A DNA stretch of 64,000 bases from Unio delphinus (GCA_029339505.1 JAQISU010000097.1:6167001-6231000); one strand, 5' to 3'. Positions 32,397 to 45,017 are shown, numbered from the stretch's first letter. Translations and numbers: made by a program. The notes: generated by a model not told the origin, from the sequence alone.

Positions 32397-33747
32397 GAAC
32401 TAGTAATGCGGATGTATCATGGGCCTTGTCTAATGCCTCCCTAAGCTCCAATAAAGAAAACAGCTGGTTATAATTTTCAGTGTTGTTCGATGCAAATTTT
32501 AAACGTGACTTTTCTTTTTGAGATTTTAATCTTCTAAAGGCATCTGAATAATTAGATGATGATGAGTTTTTCGAAAAACTATCGGCAAGAATATTTGCTA
32601 TGTCACGTTTCGAACTAAAGTTGCTATTGTTTATTTTTAGGTGTCGAATAGAATTGTGTTTCCTCTTTCCATTTATTTTTCGAATAGTATCCCAAACTTG
32701 TTTCATTGAGGAACGAGAGTTTAAAGAAGAAATATATTTCTTCCAGGATGCACGTTTACATTCTTTGATTGTGTGTTGAGTTTTAGCCCGGGCAATACGA
32801 TATTTATTTAAATTTTCAGGTGTTGGACGATTGTTGAATGTTTTTAATGTTTCTCGGCGTTGTTTAATGGCTTCTTTGCATTCCTTGGTTACCCAAGGTT
32901 TCTGCAATCTCTTACTGTTCGTTGAGGACATGGGAATAGATTCATCTGCAATTGAAATTTGAATGGAGGTAAAATGCTGTATAGGATTAACAGCGTTGAA
33001 TACTGTATCATTATTTAGTCTAGTTTTACATAGTGTTTCAAACATAGCCCAGTCGGCCTTCTTTATATCCCACTGTGGAATTGCATCATCAATTTTAGAA
33101 TTATATTCAAGAGTGATTGGAAAGTGATCACTGCTGTGAAGGTCATCAGCGACCTTCCATTCATAGTCCAAAAGCAGTGAGGGAGAGCAAATTATCAAAT
33201 CTATGCATGTGTACGTAGCGGTTCCTGGGTGTAAATATGTTGGTGAGTTAGTGTTATATAGACACAAGTCGTGTCTAGAAATGAAATCTATTTTATGGCC
33301 TCTGTCGTTTATGTGATTTGATCCCCATAAAATGTTATGGGCATTAAAATCCCCGAGTAAAAAGAAGGGCGCAGGAAGTTGTTCAACAAGATTGTCTAAT
33401 TCCTTTTGTACTAGGTTGGTGTTTGGTGGTAAGTAAATGGAACAAAAAGTAATCACTCGATGTAGAGTGACACTTACAGCAATGGCTTGTAAATTTGTGT
33501 TTAAAGGAATGACTCTGTGAGGGGCTCTATTGTTCACAGCAATAGAGACTCCTCCTGAGGCCCTGTCTGCGTTTTGAAAGTACGCATTAAACAGGGAAAA
33601 GTTTTTAAAAGTAATTGTATCTGTCTCTTTCAGGAATGTTTCCTGTAAACATAGTACAGCAGGATCGTGTTCATTTAAAAGCAGAAGAATATCATTGTAG
33701 TTAGCTTTAAGTCCTCGACAGTTCCATTGTATGATGGTGTTCTTCAT
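32356..33747 (-). pseudogene. LINE ORF2, apurinic endonuclease part
   Basis: The N-terminal 463 residues of ORF2. It starts with IIQWNCRGLKANY and has the AP-endonuclease set: CLQETFL (catalytic Glu), LLGDFNAHN (Asp/Asn) and SDHFPI (Asp-His). A linker with a helical, Lys-rich region follows. The frame ends at 32356, while the RT part overlaps in another frame from 32396; a short deletion with frameshift separates the two domains, so the polyprotein cannot be made in one piece. ATG 33747 lies 37 nt downstream of the ORF1 stop, a normal spacing. Confidence 0.87.
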
Positions 33748-33784
33748 TCTAATGTTATGCTGGAGATTCTGGAACTAGGTTAGA

Positions 33785-34900
33785 CTATTCGCGAAGGAAG
33801 TATGTGTTGTTATTTGTCTGGAGGAAGTATGGGAGTATATTTAGTTTTATTAGGTTTGGAGCTACTTTGAGTACATGGAGCAGTTTCTTCTGCCTCCATG
33901 CTCTCAAAGTCTCCAAACCTGTTGTACAGTTTAATGGGTCATCTGACCCCTTTTGCTGTTTATTTTTTTGTGTTTTGTGTTTCTGTCTTGGTGATTTTGG
34001 TGGTGGATTGTTATTAGATGTTGTCTGAGTTGATGTTGTACTTTTCTGTGGCTTATAATTAGGGATATTCGCACTTGTGGTTGAATCAGGCTGATCCATC
34101 TGTGTTTGGGCGTCCTTCGTGCTTTTTGGATTGTGCTTTACGACTGTGGAGAAGGATGGGCCAGGAAGGGATGTTTTCGCCTGGACAAGTTTTCTGGCTT
34201 CTGGGTAGGGAATGTTCGAGGTAAACTTTACCCTCTGAATTTCCTTCTCCTGTTTCCATGTATCACAATCTTTGGAACTGGCATGATGTTCCTTGCCACA
34301 GTTGACACAATGCGGAGTTGCTCTACAATCAGCTTCCTGATGAGAGTGTTCTCCGCATCGGCCACATACCTTGGCTCTGGAACATCGATCCTTGTGATGG
34401 CCGTATTTTTGACATTTATAGCATCGAAGGGGGTTTGGAATGTAGATCTCGACCTTTACTTGTAAAAACCCAACCTTGACCACTTTGGGTACTGTCGGTT
34501 TATTAAAGGTGAGTACAAATGTATTGGTGTCCTGCAGGGTGTTATTACGTTTAATACGTATTTTTCGCACTGCAGTGACACCTTCATGTTTCATCCCTTC
34601 GATGATATCTGCGTCGGTGACTCCAGCCAAGTCACGACATCGTATTACGCCTTTGGACGAATTCAGTGTAGTGTGGGCGAATGAGGTCACTGGAATATCA
34701 AAGAATGTTTTCATTTTCATGATATTGTCTGTTTGCCCCTTTCGCTCACACTCTACAAGAAGGCAACCCGATTTTAGTTTTTTCACACTTTTTGGTGTGT
34801 CAATCGATCCCGTAATGGTTTTCTCGATAATAAATGGAGATAAACCTGAAAGCGGTTTAGCATCATCTTTTGATTGAATAACCATGAAGCGTGGAATCAT
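33785..34900 (-). pseudogene. LINE ORF1 (gag-like, CCHC zinc knuckles)
   Basis: 371 residues. An RRM-like N-terminal part is followed by three zinc-knuckle-type clusters: CYKCQKYGHHKDRC, CGRCGEHSHQEADC and CVNCGKEHHASSKDC (about residues 150-205). A Ser/Thr/Lys-rich tail follows. It binds element RNA in this family. The ORF starts at an internal Met (34900). A better start (ATG at 34965, MEKKSNKRTKPLSDSDEE) is in another frame, so the N-terminus seems frameshifted, possibly through the A8 run next to that ATG. Confidence 0.82.
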
Positions 34901-35509
34901 ACGCCACGTGGTTCTTCATCAGAGTCAGACAGTGGTTTGGTACGTTTATTGGATTTTTTTTCCATGATGGCTTGATTTTAAAATTCAGCACCCGTGCTCC
35001 CCACCCACCAAGGAGCCCAACAAGGGGACATTTTTAAAGTGCCAAGGATACACAGATGCCATACTCAGTTGATAAAATTACCTTTGGATGACCCTGAAGT
35101 CGCCAATTTCTAAGGTCAGTAAAATTACCCCCCGATTGACCCGTTGAGCCACCGCCTTCTAGGAAGTCTTCTAAGATTTGGGAAAGGGAAAGATATAGTA
35201 ATAGAATATAGGGGCAAGGGTGGTATCAAAAGAGATACAAGGAGAAAGTAAAAGGAGGTGAGAGAGTTAATAAAGACTTCCTAGGGCTCGGCGTGACCAG
35301 CCGATTTGTCGAGACCGGGCCCATCTCGACCACCCGTCTAAGAGAAGTAGAGGCTAAAGTAGTGTGTTGCAACTACCAGGATCCTTTCCTCCCCCGACAT
35401 GGGACGCAACCCATGGCAAACAGGTTGCCTCTACTTAGTCGCCTTTTACGACACGTGGCGAGGCACGTCAGGCCAATTCTACAACCCCGAACCCGCAGGG
35501 GGGCACACG

Positions 35510-35690
35510 TGTATGCTATTTTACTGGTCAGTCAGCTATTAAAACACATGCCACATGTACACTCCATTTTACTGGTCAGTCTGCTAATAAAACACATGAC
35601 ACGAATACACTCCATTTTAAGGTCAATCACCTATTAACACACCTGACACATGTACACTCCATTTTTAATTGGTCAGTCCAAGGCTACAAT
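35510..35690 (+). repeat. 48-bp minisatellite (right part, after LINE)
   Basis: Three to four more units of the array at 28740-29798, starting with the LINE's target duplication. Confidence 0.9.
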
Positions 35691-36204
35691 ACAATTCGCA
35701 TGTGGGTACAACACTGGGTAGTGGAAGCAGCTCGAGTGTTACAAAGTACTATCATTTAGTGTACATTTTAAAAGTCACATGACATAGTCATTTTGCTAAT
35801 AGATGAACACAAAGTTTCGGTGATTTAGTCACCGAATTTGCCTGGTAATGTGACCTTTGAACTTGAACCTAAATACTGCACAACATATGCAATCACACAA
35901 AAATGAACATGAAATAAAATATGAATACAACAGACATGCTGTGTCATATGTTAAACATATACTGAAGGGGACTTTATGTTTTCAAGAAATGAACATGAAA
36001 TTTATTCATAATTTGTAAACATTTCTGCATGTATAAAATATTTTTAGAGAATATTATCTTTTGCTCAGATCATTGTCTGCACAATAATACATAGACATTG
36101 CTTTCAGTTTATGTATGGTTACAAAAGCTCAATTTTTGTTCTCCATATTTTTCTAAACCCTGCATATTCACATACTTATATCTCTCAGATTTGCAAAATA
36201 CTGG
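35691..36204 (+). other. Intronic, no feature recognised
   Basis: AT-rich spacer between minisatellites. Confidence 0.5.
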
Positions 36205-37285
36205 AATGGTACATTATCATTATCTTTGAAGCCCATGATTCGACATCGTACATTTTTTCCTTAATGATACAGTATCATTATCTTTGAAGCCCATGATTCA
36301 ACATTGTACATTTTTCCTTAATGGTACAGTATCAATATCTTTGAAGCCCATGATTCGACATCGTACATTTTTCCTTAATGATACAGTATCAATATCTTCG
36401 AAGCCCATGATTTAACATTGTACATTTTTTCTTAATGGTACAGTATCAATATCTTTGAAGCCCATGATTCAACATCGTACATTTTTTCCTTAATGGTACA
36501 GTATCAATATCTTTGAAGCCCATGATTCAACATTGTACATTTTTTCCTTAATGGTACAGTATCATTATCTTTGAAGCCCATGATTCAACATTGTACATTT
36601 TTTCTTAATGGTACAGTATCAATATCTTTGAAGCCTATGATTTGACATCGTACATTTTTTCTTAATGGTACAGTATCAATATCTTTGAAGCCCATGATTT
36701 GACATTGTACATTTTTTCTTAATGGTACAGTATCAATATCTTTGAAGCCCATGATTCAACATTGTACATTTTTTCTTAATGGTACAGTATCAATATCTTT
36801 GAAGCCCATGATTCAACATTGTACATTTTTTCTTAATGGTACAGTATCAATATCTTTGAAGCCCATGATTTGACATCGTACATTTTTTCTTAATGGTACA
36901 GTATCAATATCTTTGAAGCCCATGATTTGACATCGTACATTTTTTCTTAATGGTACAGTATCATTATCTTTGAAGCCCATGATTTGACATAGTACATTTT
37001 TTCTTAATGGTACAGTATCAATATCTTTGAAGCCCATGATTTGACATCGTACATTTTTTCTTAATGGTACAGGATCAATATCTTTGAAGCCCATGATTTG
37101 ACATCGTACATTTTTTCTTAATGGTACAGTATCAATATCTTTGAAGCCCATGATTTGACATCGTACATTTTTTCTTAATGGTACAGTATCAATATCTTTG
37201 AAGCCCATGATTTGACATCGTACATTTTTTCTTAATGGTACAGTATCAATATTTTTGAAGCCCATGATTCGACATGAAACATTTG
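36205..37285 (+). repeat. 57-bp minisatellite, about 19 copies
   Basis: Unit GTACATTTTTTCTTAATGGT, then ACAGTATCAATATCTTTGAA, then GCCCATGATTTGACATC. Since 57 is divisible by 3, a long minus-strand ORF (36813-37265) results and is not a gene. Confidence 0.95.
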
Positions 37286-37894
37286 TTCTTTATTAACAGT
37301 ATATAACCCATAAGATTCAGAAATGAAAAACCCAAGATAATACAAAAGTTTTAAATCTAATTTTAAATTACTCCATGAAGGCAAGACAGTTGCTTGGGTT
37401 AATATATCTACACCATGTTAGCTTCTTTGAGTATCCACCATCAGGGGTGTTTTTCCTACTTTTTAAACTTCTCTGCCTTATACCGAAACCTGTCTTCTCA
37501 TGCTAAGTAATTGCACGCTTATTTGGTGAGGATCTAAATGGTTTCCAAGATGTCATGCAAGGGTTAAGTCCCTTGAGGGTGGGGAGGGTGGGGTGGGTGG
37601 GGTCTGACCTTAAGGCACCATTAAGTGGATATTGCTATGCCAGTCTTATCTATATGTTTAGTACATTTATTTATCAAGTATCTTGTTTCCATTGATTATG
37701 TTGCCTTGAGACAGTCACTCATTGAAAGCACATGGCAACTTTGAATGAAATCGGCAGACACACATTTCATCCACTGTGTTGATTATTTCAACTTGTCATT
37801 ATGTTTTGAGTAACTTATTTATTAGTAAATGATGATATTTTTTCTGTTGCCTTATTTGTTTACCATGCATTTTAGTCAAATATTTAGACATATC
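37286..37894 (+). other. Intronic, no feature recognised
   Basis: It includes a G-rich stretch at 37577-37604 (GGGTGGGGAGGGTGGGGTGG), which could form a G-quadruplex on the + strand. Confidence 0.5.
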
Positions 37895-38125
37895 AACACT
37901 GGTTCTGGAATATGCACTATTCCTAAAAATAAAAACACTGATTTTGGAATATACACTATTCCTAAAAATAAAAACATTGGTTTTGGAATATACACTATTC
38001 CTAAAAAATAAAAACATTGGTTTTGGAATATACACTATTCCTAAAAATAAAAACATTCGTTTTGGAATATATACTATTCCTAAAAATAAAAACATTGGTT
38101 TTGGAATATACACTATTCCTGAAGC
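37895..38125 (+). repeat. 39-bp minisatellite, about 6 copies
   Basis: Unit AAACATTGGTTTTGGAATAT then ACACTATTCCTAAAAATAA. Confidence 0.93.
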
Positions 38126-38861
38126 ATCTGCTACTGATCTATTCCTTATTTTCATTCAAGTTCCTCAAACTATTATATACTACTGTGGTCATGCTACCAG
38201 GTGAAGTGGTCAACTAGTTTGCCTAAAAATAGAAACTTTGCCTTCTTTCATTAGAAAAGCAAAATTGGCTTCACCAGGTGACTTTTTGAGGTACATTGAA
38301 CGACCAAACTTTATTTTGTTACCCCCTTGCCTTAGCCAGGTTATTTCTAGTGTTGTGTTGTAGTGAAATGTTTTCATCAATCCATCGGTAGCATGGCCAA
38401 GATTAATATGAGTTATGTTAACAAACAAAGTCACATTCAGAGGCTTGTGTTTAGATAGCTAATTGACCATTAACCCTTTCCCAAGTAAGTCAGCTACTAT
38501 CACTGACCGATTTCTGCATGCTTTAATGATAAAAAACTTAAACTTGTCTTTCAAAACTTTAACAATGTAAACAGCAATTTGTTTTTAGAACAAAATCGGT
38601 GATCTGGATATTTTAACTGATCCTTGTACACTATTTCGTCATAACATTAGTTTGAAACTGTAAGTGAACCAGTAACAGAGAAAAAATGGCAGACATCTGA
38701 AGTCATGTGTGCATTTACCCTCATGGACATGGTACAGGGCTTGAGTCACAACATGTTTAGAAATCTTTCAAAGTGCCATTATTGTGAACTTTTATAAAGT
38801 ACTAAACAATTTTTTTTTTAAAAATCATTAAGGGTAGTATGTTAAACATTTTTACTAACTT
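38126..38861 (+). other. Intronic, no feature recognised
   Basis: AT-rich spacer; short ORFs not supported. Confidence 0.5.
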
Positions 38862-39183
38862 GCAATTATAATAATGTAATCTGGTTACTCAGTTAAAATT
38901 TGCAATTACAATAATGTAATCTGGTTACTCAGTTAAAATTTGCAATTACAATAATATAATCTGGTTACTCAGTTAAAATTTGCAATTACAATAATGTAAT
39001 CTGGTTACTCAGTTAAAATTTGCAATTACAATAATGTAATCTGGTTACTCAGTTAAAATTTGCAATTATAATAATGTAATCTGGTTACTCAGTTAAAATT
39101 TGCAATTACAATAATGTAATCTGGTTACTCAGTTAAAATTTGCAATTATAATAATGTAATCTGGTTACTCAGTTAAAATTTGA
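38862..39183 (+). repeat. 40-bp minisatellite, 8 copies
   Basis: Unit TGCAATTACAATAATGTAAT then CTGGTTACTCAGTTAAAATT. Copies are almost identical, differing at ACA/ATA and one ATGTAAT/ATATAAT change. Confidence 0.95.
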
Positions 39184-39416
39184 TGCAATGTAGTTTCTAT
39201 TATTCTCTTTTAAAGTCATGTGGCCAAAACAACTAAGAAAATGTTCTACTTGAAATAAAGTACTGAAGATATATATATATAATGCGTCCTAAATTCAAGT
39301 CCTGCTACTGCATATACCAATTTGACCTTATTTGATATACAGGGTAAATTTAAAGTACAAATTGGATATTTTATGATACTAAAAGAAATAAAAGATTGAT
39401 TGATTGATTGATTAAT

Positions 39417-40796
39417 TAAATTTTAACAGCGCACCAGCACTTTTAGGCTATTTAGCGCCATATAATAGGTTATATGTTTGAAAATAGGAAGGTTTAACAT
39501 CGACCAGCGACATAGAAAACCAAATAGTTCAAAGTAAAATGTTGAGATGTTGGTATTTGCCGAACAGTAAAAGTATGAAATCTTTTAAAATTGATAAAAG
39601 GTCCTATATCGACCAGCGATATAAAATAACAGATGGTTGAAATTAAAAACGGTAAGATGGTAACGGTGCAAAATAAAGTTTCCCGATCAACGGGAGAGGT
39701 AAATGTACTATGTTAATGAAAAAGGATGAAAAGTTATTAAAATGGGACAGTATATATATATTGCATAAAACTACACAAGGTCATATCATAAAAGTCAAAT
39801 TTTTGAGTAAAGATTTACTGCTTTCAGGAACTCTATAATACGAGTGATGTTTATAGTATCAAAAAGTTCTTTCATATCATGCACAATGTAATAACGATCG
39901 CGCGTAGGATGCAAGTCAAAGCACTCTATCATAAGGTGATTGACAGTGAATGGTTCATTGCAGTAAACGCACTCTGGTGGGTCTTCCCCTTTAAGTATGT
40001 GTGTGTGGGTGATATAAGTATGACCAATTCGGATTCTTGCAATGACTACCTCCTCCCTACATATGGATCTGTAGGAAGGGGTCCATTCTCCCAGGGCTGG
40101 CTTGATTGCATGAAGTTTGTTATTTACAGCATCATTCCATGACGCCTGCCACTTCTGACGAAAGAACCTTCTGATACAAGGTTTAAAATCAGTAAAAGGT
40201 AATTTAAAATCAGATGGTCCTAGAGTAAGAGCCCTTTTAGCAGCGCGATCTGCTTTTTCGTTACCTTTAATACCAATGTGGCTAGGTAACCAACAATATA
40301 TTATGTTGTGGTTGACACTCAGCTCATTATGTTTAAGGAGTATGTTTTTCAATATTGGGTTCTCCAGGTTTCTATTGTGTAGTGACTGGAGTACTGATAG
40401 CGAGTCCGAGAAAATGATACTGTTTAAAATATGTTTCTTTTCTATATGTTGCAGAGCAAGTTCTATTGCTCTAATTTTGGCTGTAAAAATTGATGCTCCA
40501 TTTGGTAAGCGAACTTGCATTGTGTGATTTCCACAAACAAAGGCTGCAGAAGCCTTTTCCTCATCCTTTGATCCATCAGTGTAAATTCTGGTGTAGTTTT
40601 TAAATTCGGTGAGGAGTTCATGGTAAGAGTTGTGGAAGACAGAAAGGGTTTGTCTCAGATTTTTTACCGTCGTGTAGCGTAAAAAGTACTTTTGGTTGTT
40701 TAATTAGCCAGGGTGGTGTTTCGGGGATAGACGTTTTCTGAATGTTAGAAAGATCTATATTTGTAGTGTCAAGGCTGGATAATATTCTAATGCAAA
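39417..40796 (-). mobile_element. 5'-truncated LINE copy, same family as 29799-35509
   Basis: It begins (3' end) next to a GATT tetranucleotide tail at 39394-39416. It runs through the shared 3' UTR (TTTAGGCTATTTAGCGCCAT) and the end of ORF2, and stops abruptly near 40796, where similarity with the longer copy ends. 5' truncation is typical of LINE retrotransposition. Confidence 0.85.
39795..40625 (-). pseudogene. LINE ORF2 fragment: RNase H and C-terminal zinc knuckle
   Basis: The RNase H domain (YTDGSKDEEKA, FSDSLSVL, WLPSHIGIKGNEKADRAA) is followed by the C-terminal tail missing from the longer copy. The tail contains CVYCNEPFTVNHLMIEC, a CxxC...H...C knuckle. The catalytic Glu of RNase H is replaced: TAKIRAIELAL here against SAEIRAIDLAL in the other copy. 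The frame is open upstream of the first Met (40520), since the element is truncated. Further upstream, sequence up to 40796 is in other frames. Confidence 0.8.
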
Positions 40797-41519
40797 GGAA
40801 AAATAAAAGAAAAAGAAACCTAGTGGCAAATCTGGGTGAGCTGAGGAAACGAATAACTTGCAATTTGTCAATGTTTTCTTGTGACTCCAGTTAAAAGTTA
40901 TTTTTGCATCTATGTAATGACTGATGACACATACTACTTCTGATGACAAAGAGAACAGGTATAATTATTTGAATGCCTCAAGACCACCAGAGGCTAAAAC
41001 CCAAACACAGTAAAAGGAAAACAGCTTTTAACAAGAAATATAAAAAAAAAGCTTCGTTTTAAATAATCTGAATAAAATCAAATCTCTGCTGTCTTAGGGC
41101 TCATGTTCTAGTGACTTCTGAATCAGCCAATGGAAATGCAGCTTTCAAAAATCTGAAAGCAAATCAAATCGTTCAGTACACATTCATGCTTTTCATCCAC
41201 AATGCTCAATTTCCAAAAGTGAAGATATAAGAGTTCATTTGATTGGTTGATAAACATAGCAGGTAATAACATAGGTTACCAGAACATGTCCCCTATGTGG
41301 TCGCTGTCAGATCTTCATACATGACAGTGGAGATGTGATTTTAATCAGATTATGTTTTAAAATTAGGTAGGTTACCGAATTCACTGAGAATATGTAAAAC
41401 ATGTTAAAGCCATGACGATGCTAACTGTTCAGCTTTAATCTGTCAATGTGGATCTATTTTCAGCAATCCACTGCTGGAACAAATCCTACTGCAGACCTAA
41501 TTACAAGAGCAGCTGTACA
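40797..41519 (+). other. Intronic, no feature recognised
   Basis: AT-rich spacer between the LINE fragment and SINE-B. Confidence 0.5.
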
Positions 41520-41530
41520 TTGGATACCAG

Positions 41531-41784
41531 GGGGCCCCAAGTGGCCGAGTGGTCTAAAGCACTCTCCATTACGGATCACTGCCATCACACCTCTGTCTGC
41601 GTGGGTTCGAGTCTAAGATTTGGCTAATGTAGTTATGTGAGAAAGCTTGCCAGTAGCTTCTAGTGGGTCGGTGGTTCCTTCAAGGTTTTACCCAGGTTCT
41701 TCTTCCACCAATAATACTGGCCGCCATGTATAGCCTATCGTGTGCTGAAAAATGGTGTTAAACTCTACAACAACAACAACAACT
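41531..41784 (+). mobile_element. SINE-B, complete, tRNA-derived, with 11-bp target duplication
   Basis: The head has an A box (GTGGCCGAGTGG) and a B box (GGGTTCGAGTC), a tRNA-unrelated body and a (CAA)n tail. It is flanked by perfect copies of TTGGATACCAG at 41520-41530 and 41785-41795. A diverged relative lies at 20138-20366. Confidence 0.85.
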
Positions 41785-41944
41785 TTGGATACCAGAGACT
41801 CATTTAAGGTTGGATGCCATCTTTGATGAGGGTCTGATTCTTATTCCAACAATGATTCAGACTCAAGGACAGCAACATATTTGAATTTTCTGCCTGAGTT
41901 ATGTTTGGGTCTGGATGGCAATCACCTTAAGCTTCCTTGTCATG

Positions 41945-42237
41945 GTCAGTTATGAAGGTAGGTCAGCAGGTCAGTTATGTTGGTAAGGTCAGCAGGTCAG
42001 TTATGTAGGTAGGTCAGCAGGTCAGTTATGAAGGTAGGTCAGCAGGTCAGTTATGTAGGTAGGTCAGCAGGTCAGTTATGTAGGTAGGTCAGCAGGTCAG
42101 TTATGTAGGTAAGGTCAGCAGGTCAGTTATGTTGGTAGGTCAGCAGGTCAGTTATGTAGGTAGGTCAGCATGTCAGTTATGTCGGTAAGGTCAGCAGGTC
42201 AGTTATGTTGGTAAGGTCAGCAGGTCAGTAATGTTGG
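41945..42237 (+). repeat. 24-25-bp minisatellite, about 12 copies
   Basis: Unit GGTCAGTTATGTAGGTAGGT plus CAGCA. Confidence 0.93.
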
Positions 42238-42544
42238 TGTTAAAAAATTGAATACATTTTACTATGTAATATTTGTAATTTATTTTGTGTTTTTATTTTT
42301 CATGTTTTGTTCATAAATAATCTTACTAATGGCTTATATTCATGTCTACCAAAATTTATCACTGAGTCATTAACGACATTTTGTGTTCTTGTATGATGAA
42401 ATCAGTTAGTTATGGACAGGACTAGTAACATTTCCAGGCTACTGGTCCTGTGGACTTGTCGGATTATTTAATGAATTTCACAAAATGGAGGCAATATGTA
42501 TTCTAAGAGACTGCATATTCAAAGAAGCTAAATAGCCATGAGCA

Positions 42545-42830
42545 AATGTGGGACTCTCTGACTGGCTGTCTACATATCCTGGACTGTCTGACTGGCTGTC
42601 TACATATCCTGGACTGTCTGACTGGCTGTCTACATATCCTGGACTCTCTGACTGGCTGTCTACATATCCTGGACTGTCTGATTGGCTATCTAAATATACT
42701 GGGATTGTCTGATTGTCTATGTACATATTCTGGGACTGTCTGAATGGCTATCTATGTATCCTGGGACTGTCTGAATGGCTATCTAAGTATCCTGGGACTG
42801 TTTGATTGGTTATCTAAGTATCCAATCTAA
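42545..42830 (+). repeat. 30-bp minisatellite, about 9 copies
   Basis: Unit CTGACTGGCTGTCTACATAT then CCTGGACTGT. Right-hand copies are longer and more diverged. Confidence 0.93.
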
Positions 42831-43117
42831 ACCTGCATTTACTGTTCATCAAAATGTACAAATGGCACATGGAATAAAATCTACCACAAATCAATACACA
42901 TATTTATTATTTTTCTATATATTTATGTACCATATATTATTTATTTTTAGACACCAGAATCATTGGTTTATGTATATTTTATAATTTTAAAATGAAGGAA
43001 GAATTAAATTTTAAAAATGTTTTTTAACTTATTAATTTATTTATGTTTTTTTCCGTATTGAAATGTTTTACTCATGATATGTGTATTATGACAACACATA
43101 TCCAAAGTAGCGAAACA

Positions 43118-43414
43118 GCTCTGGTGGCCTAAGTAATTAGAGCATGTCTTACATGTGTCAGGTCCTGTGTTCGAAACCCGGCTGAGTCATACCAAATACC
43201 TATACAAATGGTACTAGCAGCTGCCTTGCTTGGTGCTCAGCATTAAGAGGTTAGTGTTTGGACTGGTCAGCCTGGTAGCAGGATGTGTCTGGGTGGAACA
43301 TGCTACATGTCTGCAGCATGATGCTCCAGTGCTAGACATCACTATAAACTACCACAATGTAGACATCAATACAATATAAGTGAAAAATTGTTAAAGCTAT
43401 GTTAAAAATCCAAG

Positions 43415-43480
<66 letters not shown>
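43118..43480 (+). mobile_element. SINE-A, plus strand, ending in (AC)n
   Basis: Head GCTCTGGTGGCCTAAG, B-box-like GTTCGAAACCC, GAGTCATACCAAATACC, then the body up to GTTAAAAATCC and an AC tract at 43415-43480. Confidence 0.85.
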
Positions 43481-43482
<2 letters not shown>

Positions 43483-43944
43483 ACTGATACTATTGTTAAA
43501 TCATGACATCTGTATAAAATTCCAAACATATGGGAATGATCGGCACCCAAAAAACTATAATGTAACCAAGTTTCATGTGTGTAACTTCAACTGTGAAGGA
43601 GTTCAAGGATGTTACGTATAGACACCCAAATGCATGGACTATAACATAACATACCCACACTTCATCAAAAAGCAGATATAATACCAAACTCTGGCATCAT
43701 TCATGATTTTGCTAACAGCGTAAATAAAATCATTCAAGTTAACTTTATTTGTACTATTTGTTTTAGCAATCAATTGTCCAGAAAACTGATAATGACTTAA
43801 GTTACAAAAATTGCTATCAAGGTAGCACTGGTTTTTATACTGTGCCGGAAGCTGCATGCAGACTAGAACTTTAATCATCAAACATATTGTCAATGTTTTT
43901 CAAGACAGTCATGCCTAATGATATATACCTGTTGTAGATGTATG

Positions 43945-44500
43945 AAATATCCAACATTACCGAAATTCATTTACGATGTATGATGTATCTGTTTGAGAGA
44001 TATGAAATACCTGTGAGATACATGAAAAATGTCCATTTGAGATAAATGAAATATCCATTTGATATGAAATATCCTAGTCTGAGATACATCAAATATCCTA
44101 GTTTGAGATGTATGAAATATCCCTTAGATATGAAATATCTTAGTTTGAGATATATGAAATATCCATTAGATATGAAATATCCTAGTTTGAGATATATGAA
44201 ATATCTTATATTGCAAAAGATCTGTTTAAGATGTATGAAATATCCATTTGAGATATATGAAATATCCATGTTTTAATATATCCTAGTTTGAGATGTATGA
44301 ACTATTTCTTGATTGAGATATATAAAATATACCTCTATGAGACGTACAAAATATTCATCTTTGAGATATATGAAATATCTCTTTATAAAAGGCATGAGAG
44401 GTACCTGTTTGAGACAGATGAAATATCCATGTTCAAAATACATGAAATACTGCTGTTTGAAATACATGAAAGATTCCAGTTTGAGATATATTAACTATCC
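43945..44500 (+). repeat. Degenerate AT-rich tandem repeats (GAGATATATGAAATATCC-type)
   Basis: A 20-30-bp motif (TTTGAGATATATGAAATATC) recurs more than 15 times with many changes. It makes several spurious Met/Ile/Tyr-rich ORFs on both strands. Confidence 0.85.
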
Positions 44501-45017
44501 TGGTTTTAGTAATCTTTCTTTTTTTCCCAATGATCTTCGACAAAGTGAATGTGACCTTGATAACACAGTGATAATGCACTCACTTTGCACATCTGCAGTA
44601 CAACATTCAATACACAGTTCTAGCAAGTTCTAAAGTTATTGTGATATATGGTTTCCTCTAGGTTTAATGGAATCCTCCAAGACAACCACACATCAACATA
44701 TATGTATATGTTCTAACTTGGTATACAATGAAACTAACTGTTTTCTTTGAATTGGAGCCTAACACCACAGCAATACAAGCATTGTGTGTCAAGACAACTG
44801 TAGTTAAGTATTTTGTCTAAATACTAAGGACATACCACAGTAACTGACCTGGCCTAATCTGAAGTCTGGATTCAAACTCAGCTTCCTTACAGTTGCAAGT
44901 CTGGCATACAATAAAGCATATAAGTCAATTCTTACAACAGGCATAAGATTAGGGTCAGAGATATTCTAATCTTAAAAGACCTATCAATACGACAAACCAG
45001 ACGTTCCGCATATTTAC
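44501..45017 (+). other. Intronic, no feature recognised
   Basis: It ends at the donor of ABITRAM exon 3. Confidence 0.55.

Larger units (their letters stand above)
29799..35509 (-). mobile_element. Near full-length LINE with RNase H domain (I/Nimb-like), 5.7 kb
   Basis: The minus-strand element carries 5' UTR (about 34966-35509), ORF1 gag-like, ORF2 endonuclease-RT-RNase H and a 3' end with CAAA-type tandem tail. It sits in the 48-bp minisatellite with target duplication TGTATGCT at 29791-29798 and 35510-35517 (extendable to 12 bp with one mismatch). The RNase H domain after RT places it in the I/Jockey-like superclade; Nimb is my best guess. It is inactive: ORF1, the EN-RT junction and the RNase H end are each broken. 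Confidence 0.88.
26635..45017 (-). other. ABITRAM intron 3 (18.4 kb)
   Basis: Bounded by donor GGTAAATA at 45017 and acceptor ending ...CATTAG at 26635. It contains two LINE copies, SINE-A and SINE-B insertions and about ten minisatellites, each listed separately. No other exon was recognised within it. Confidence 0.75.

Noticed and set aside
36813..37265. 150-codon minus-strand ORF with a perfect protein repeat
   Set aside because: It is produced by a 57-bp minisatellite whose unit length is a multiple of three.
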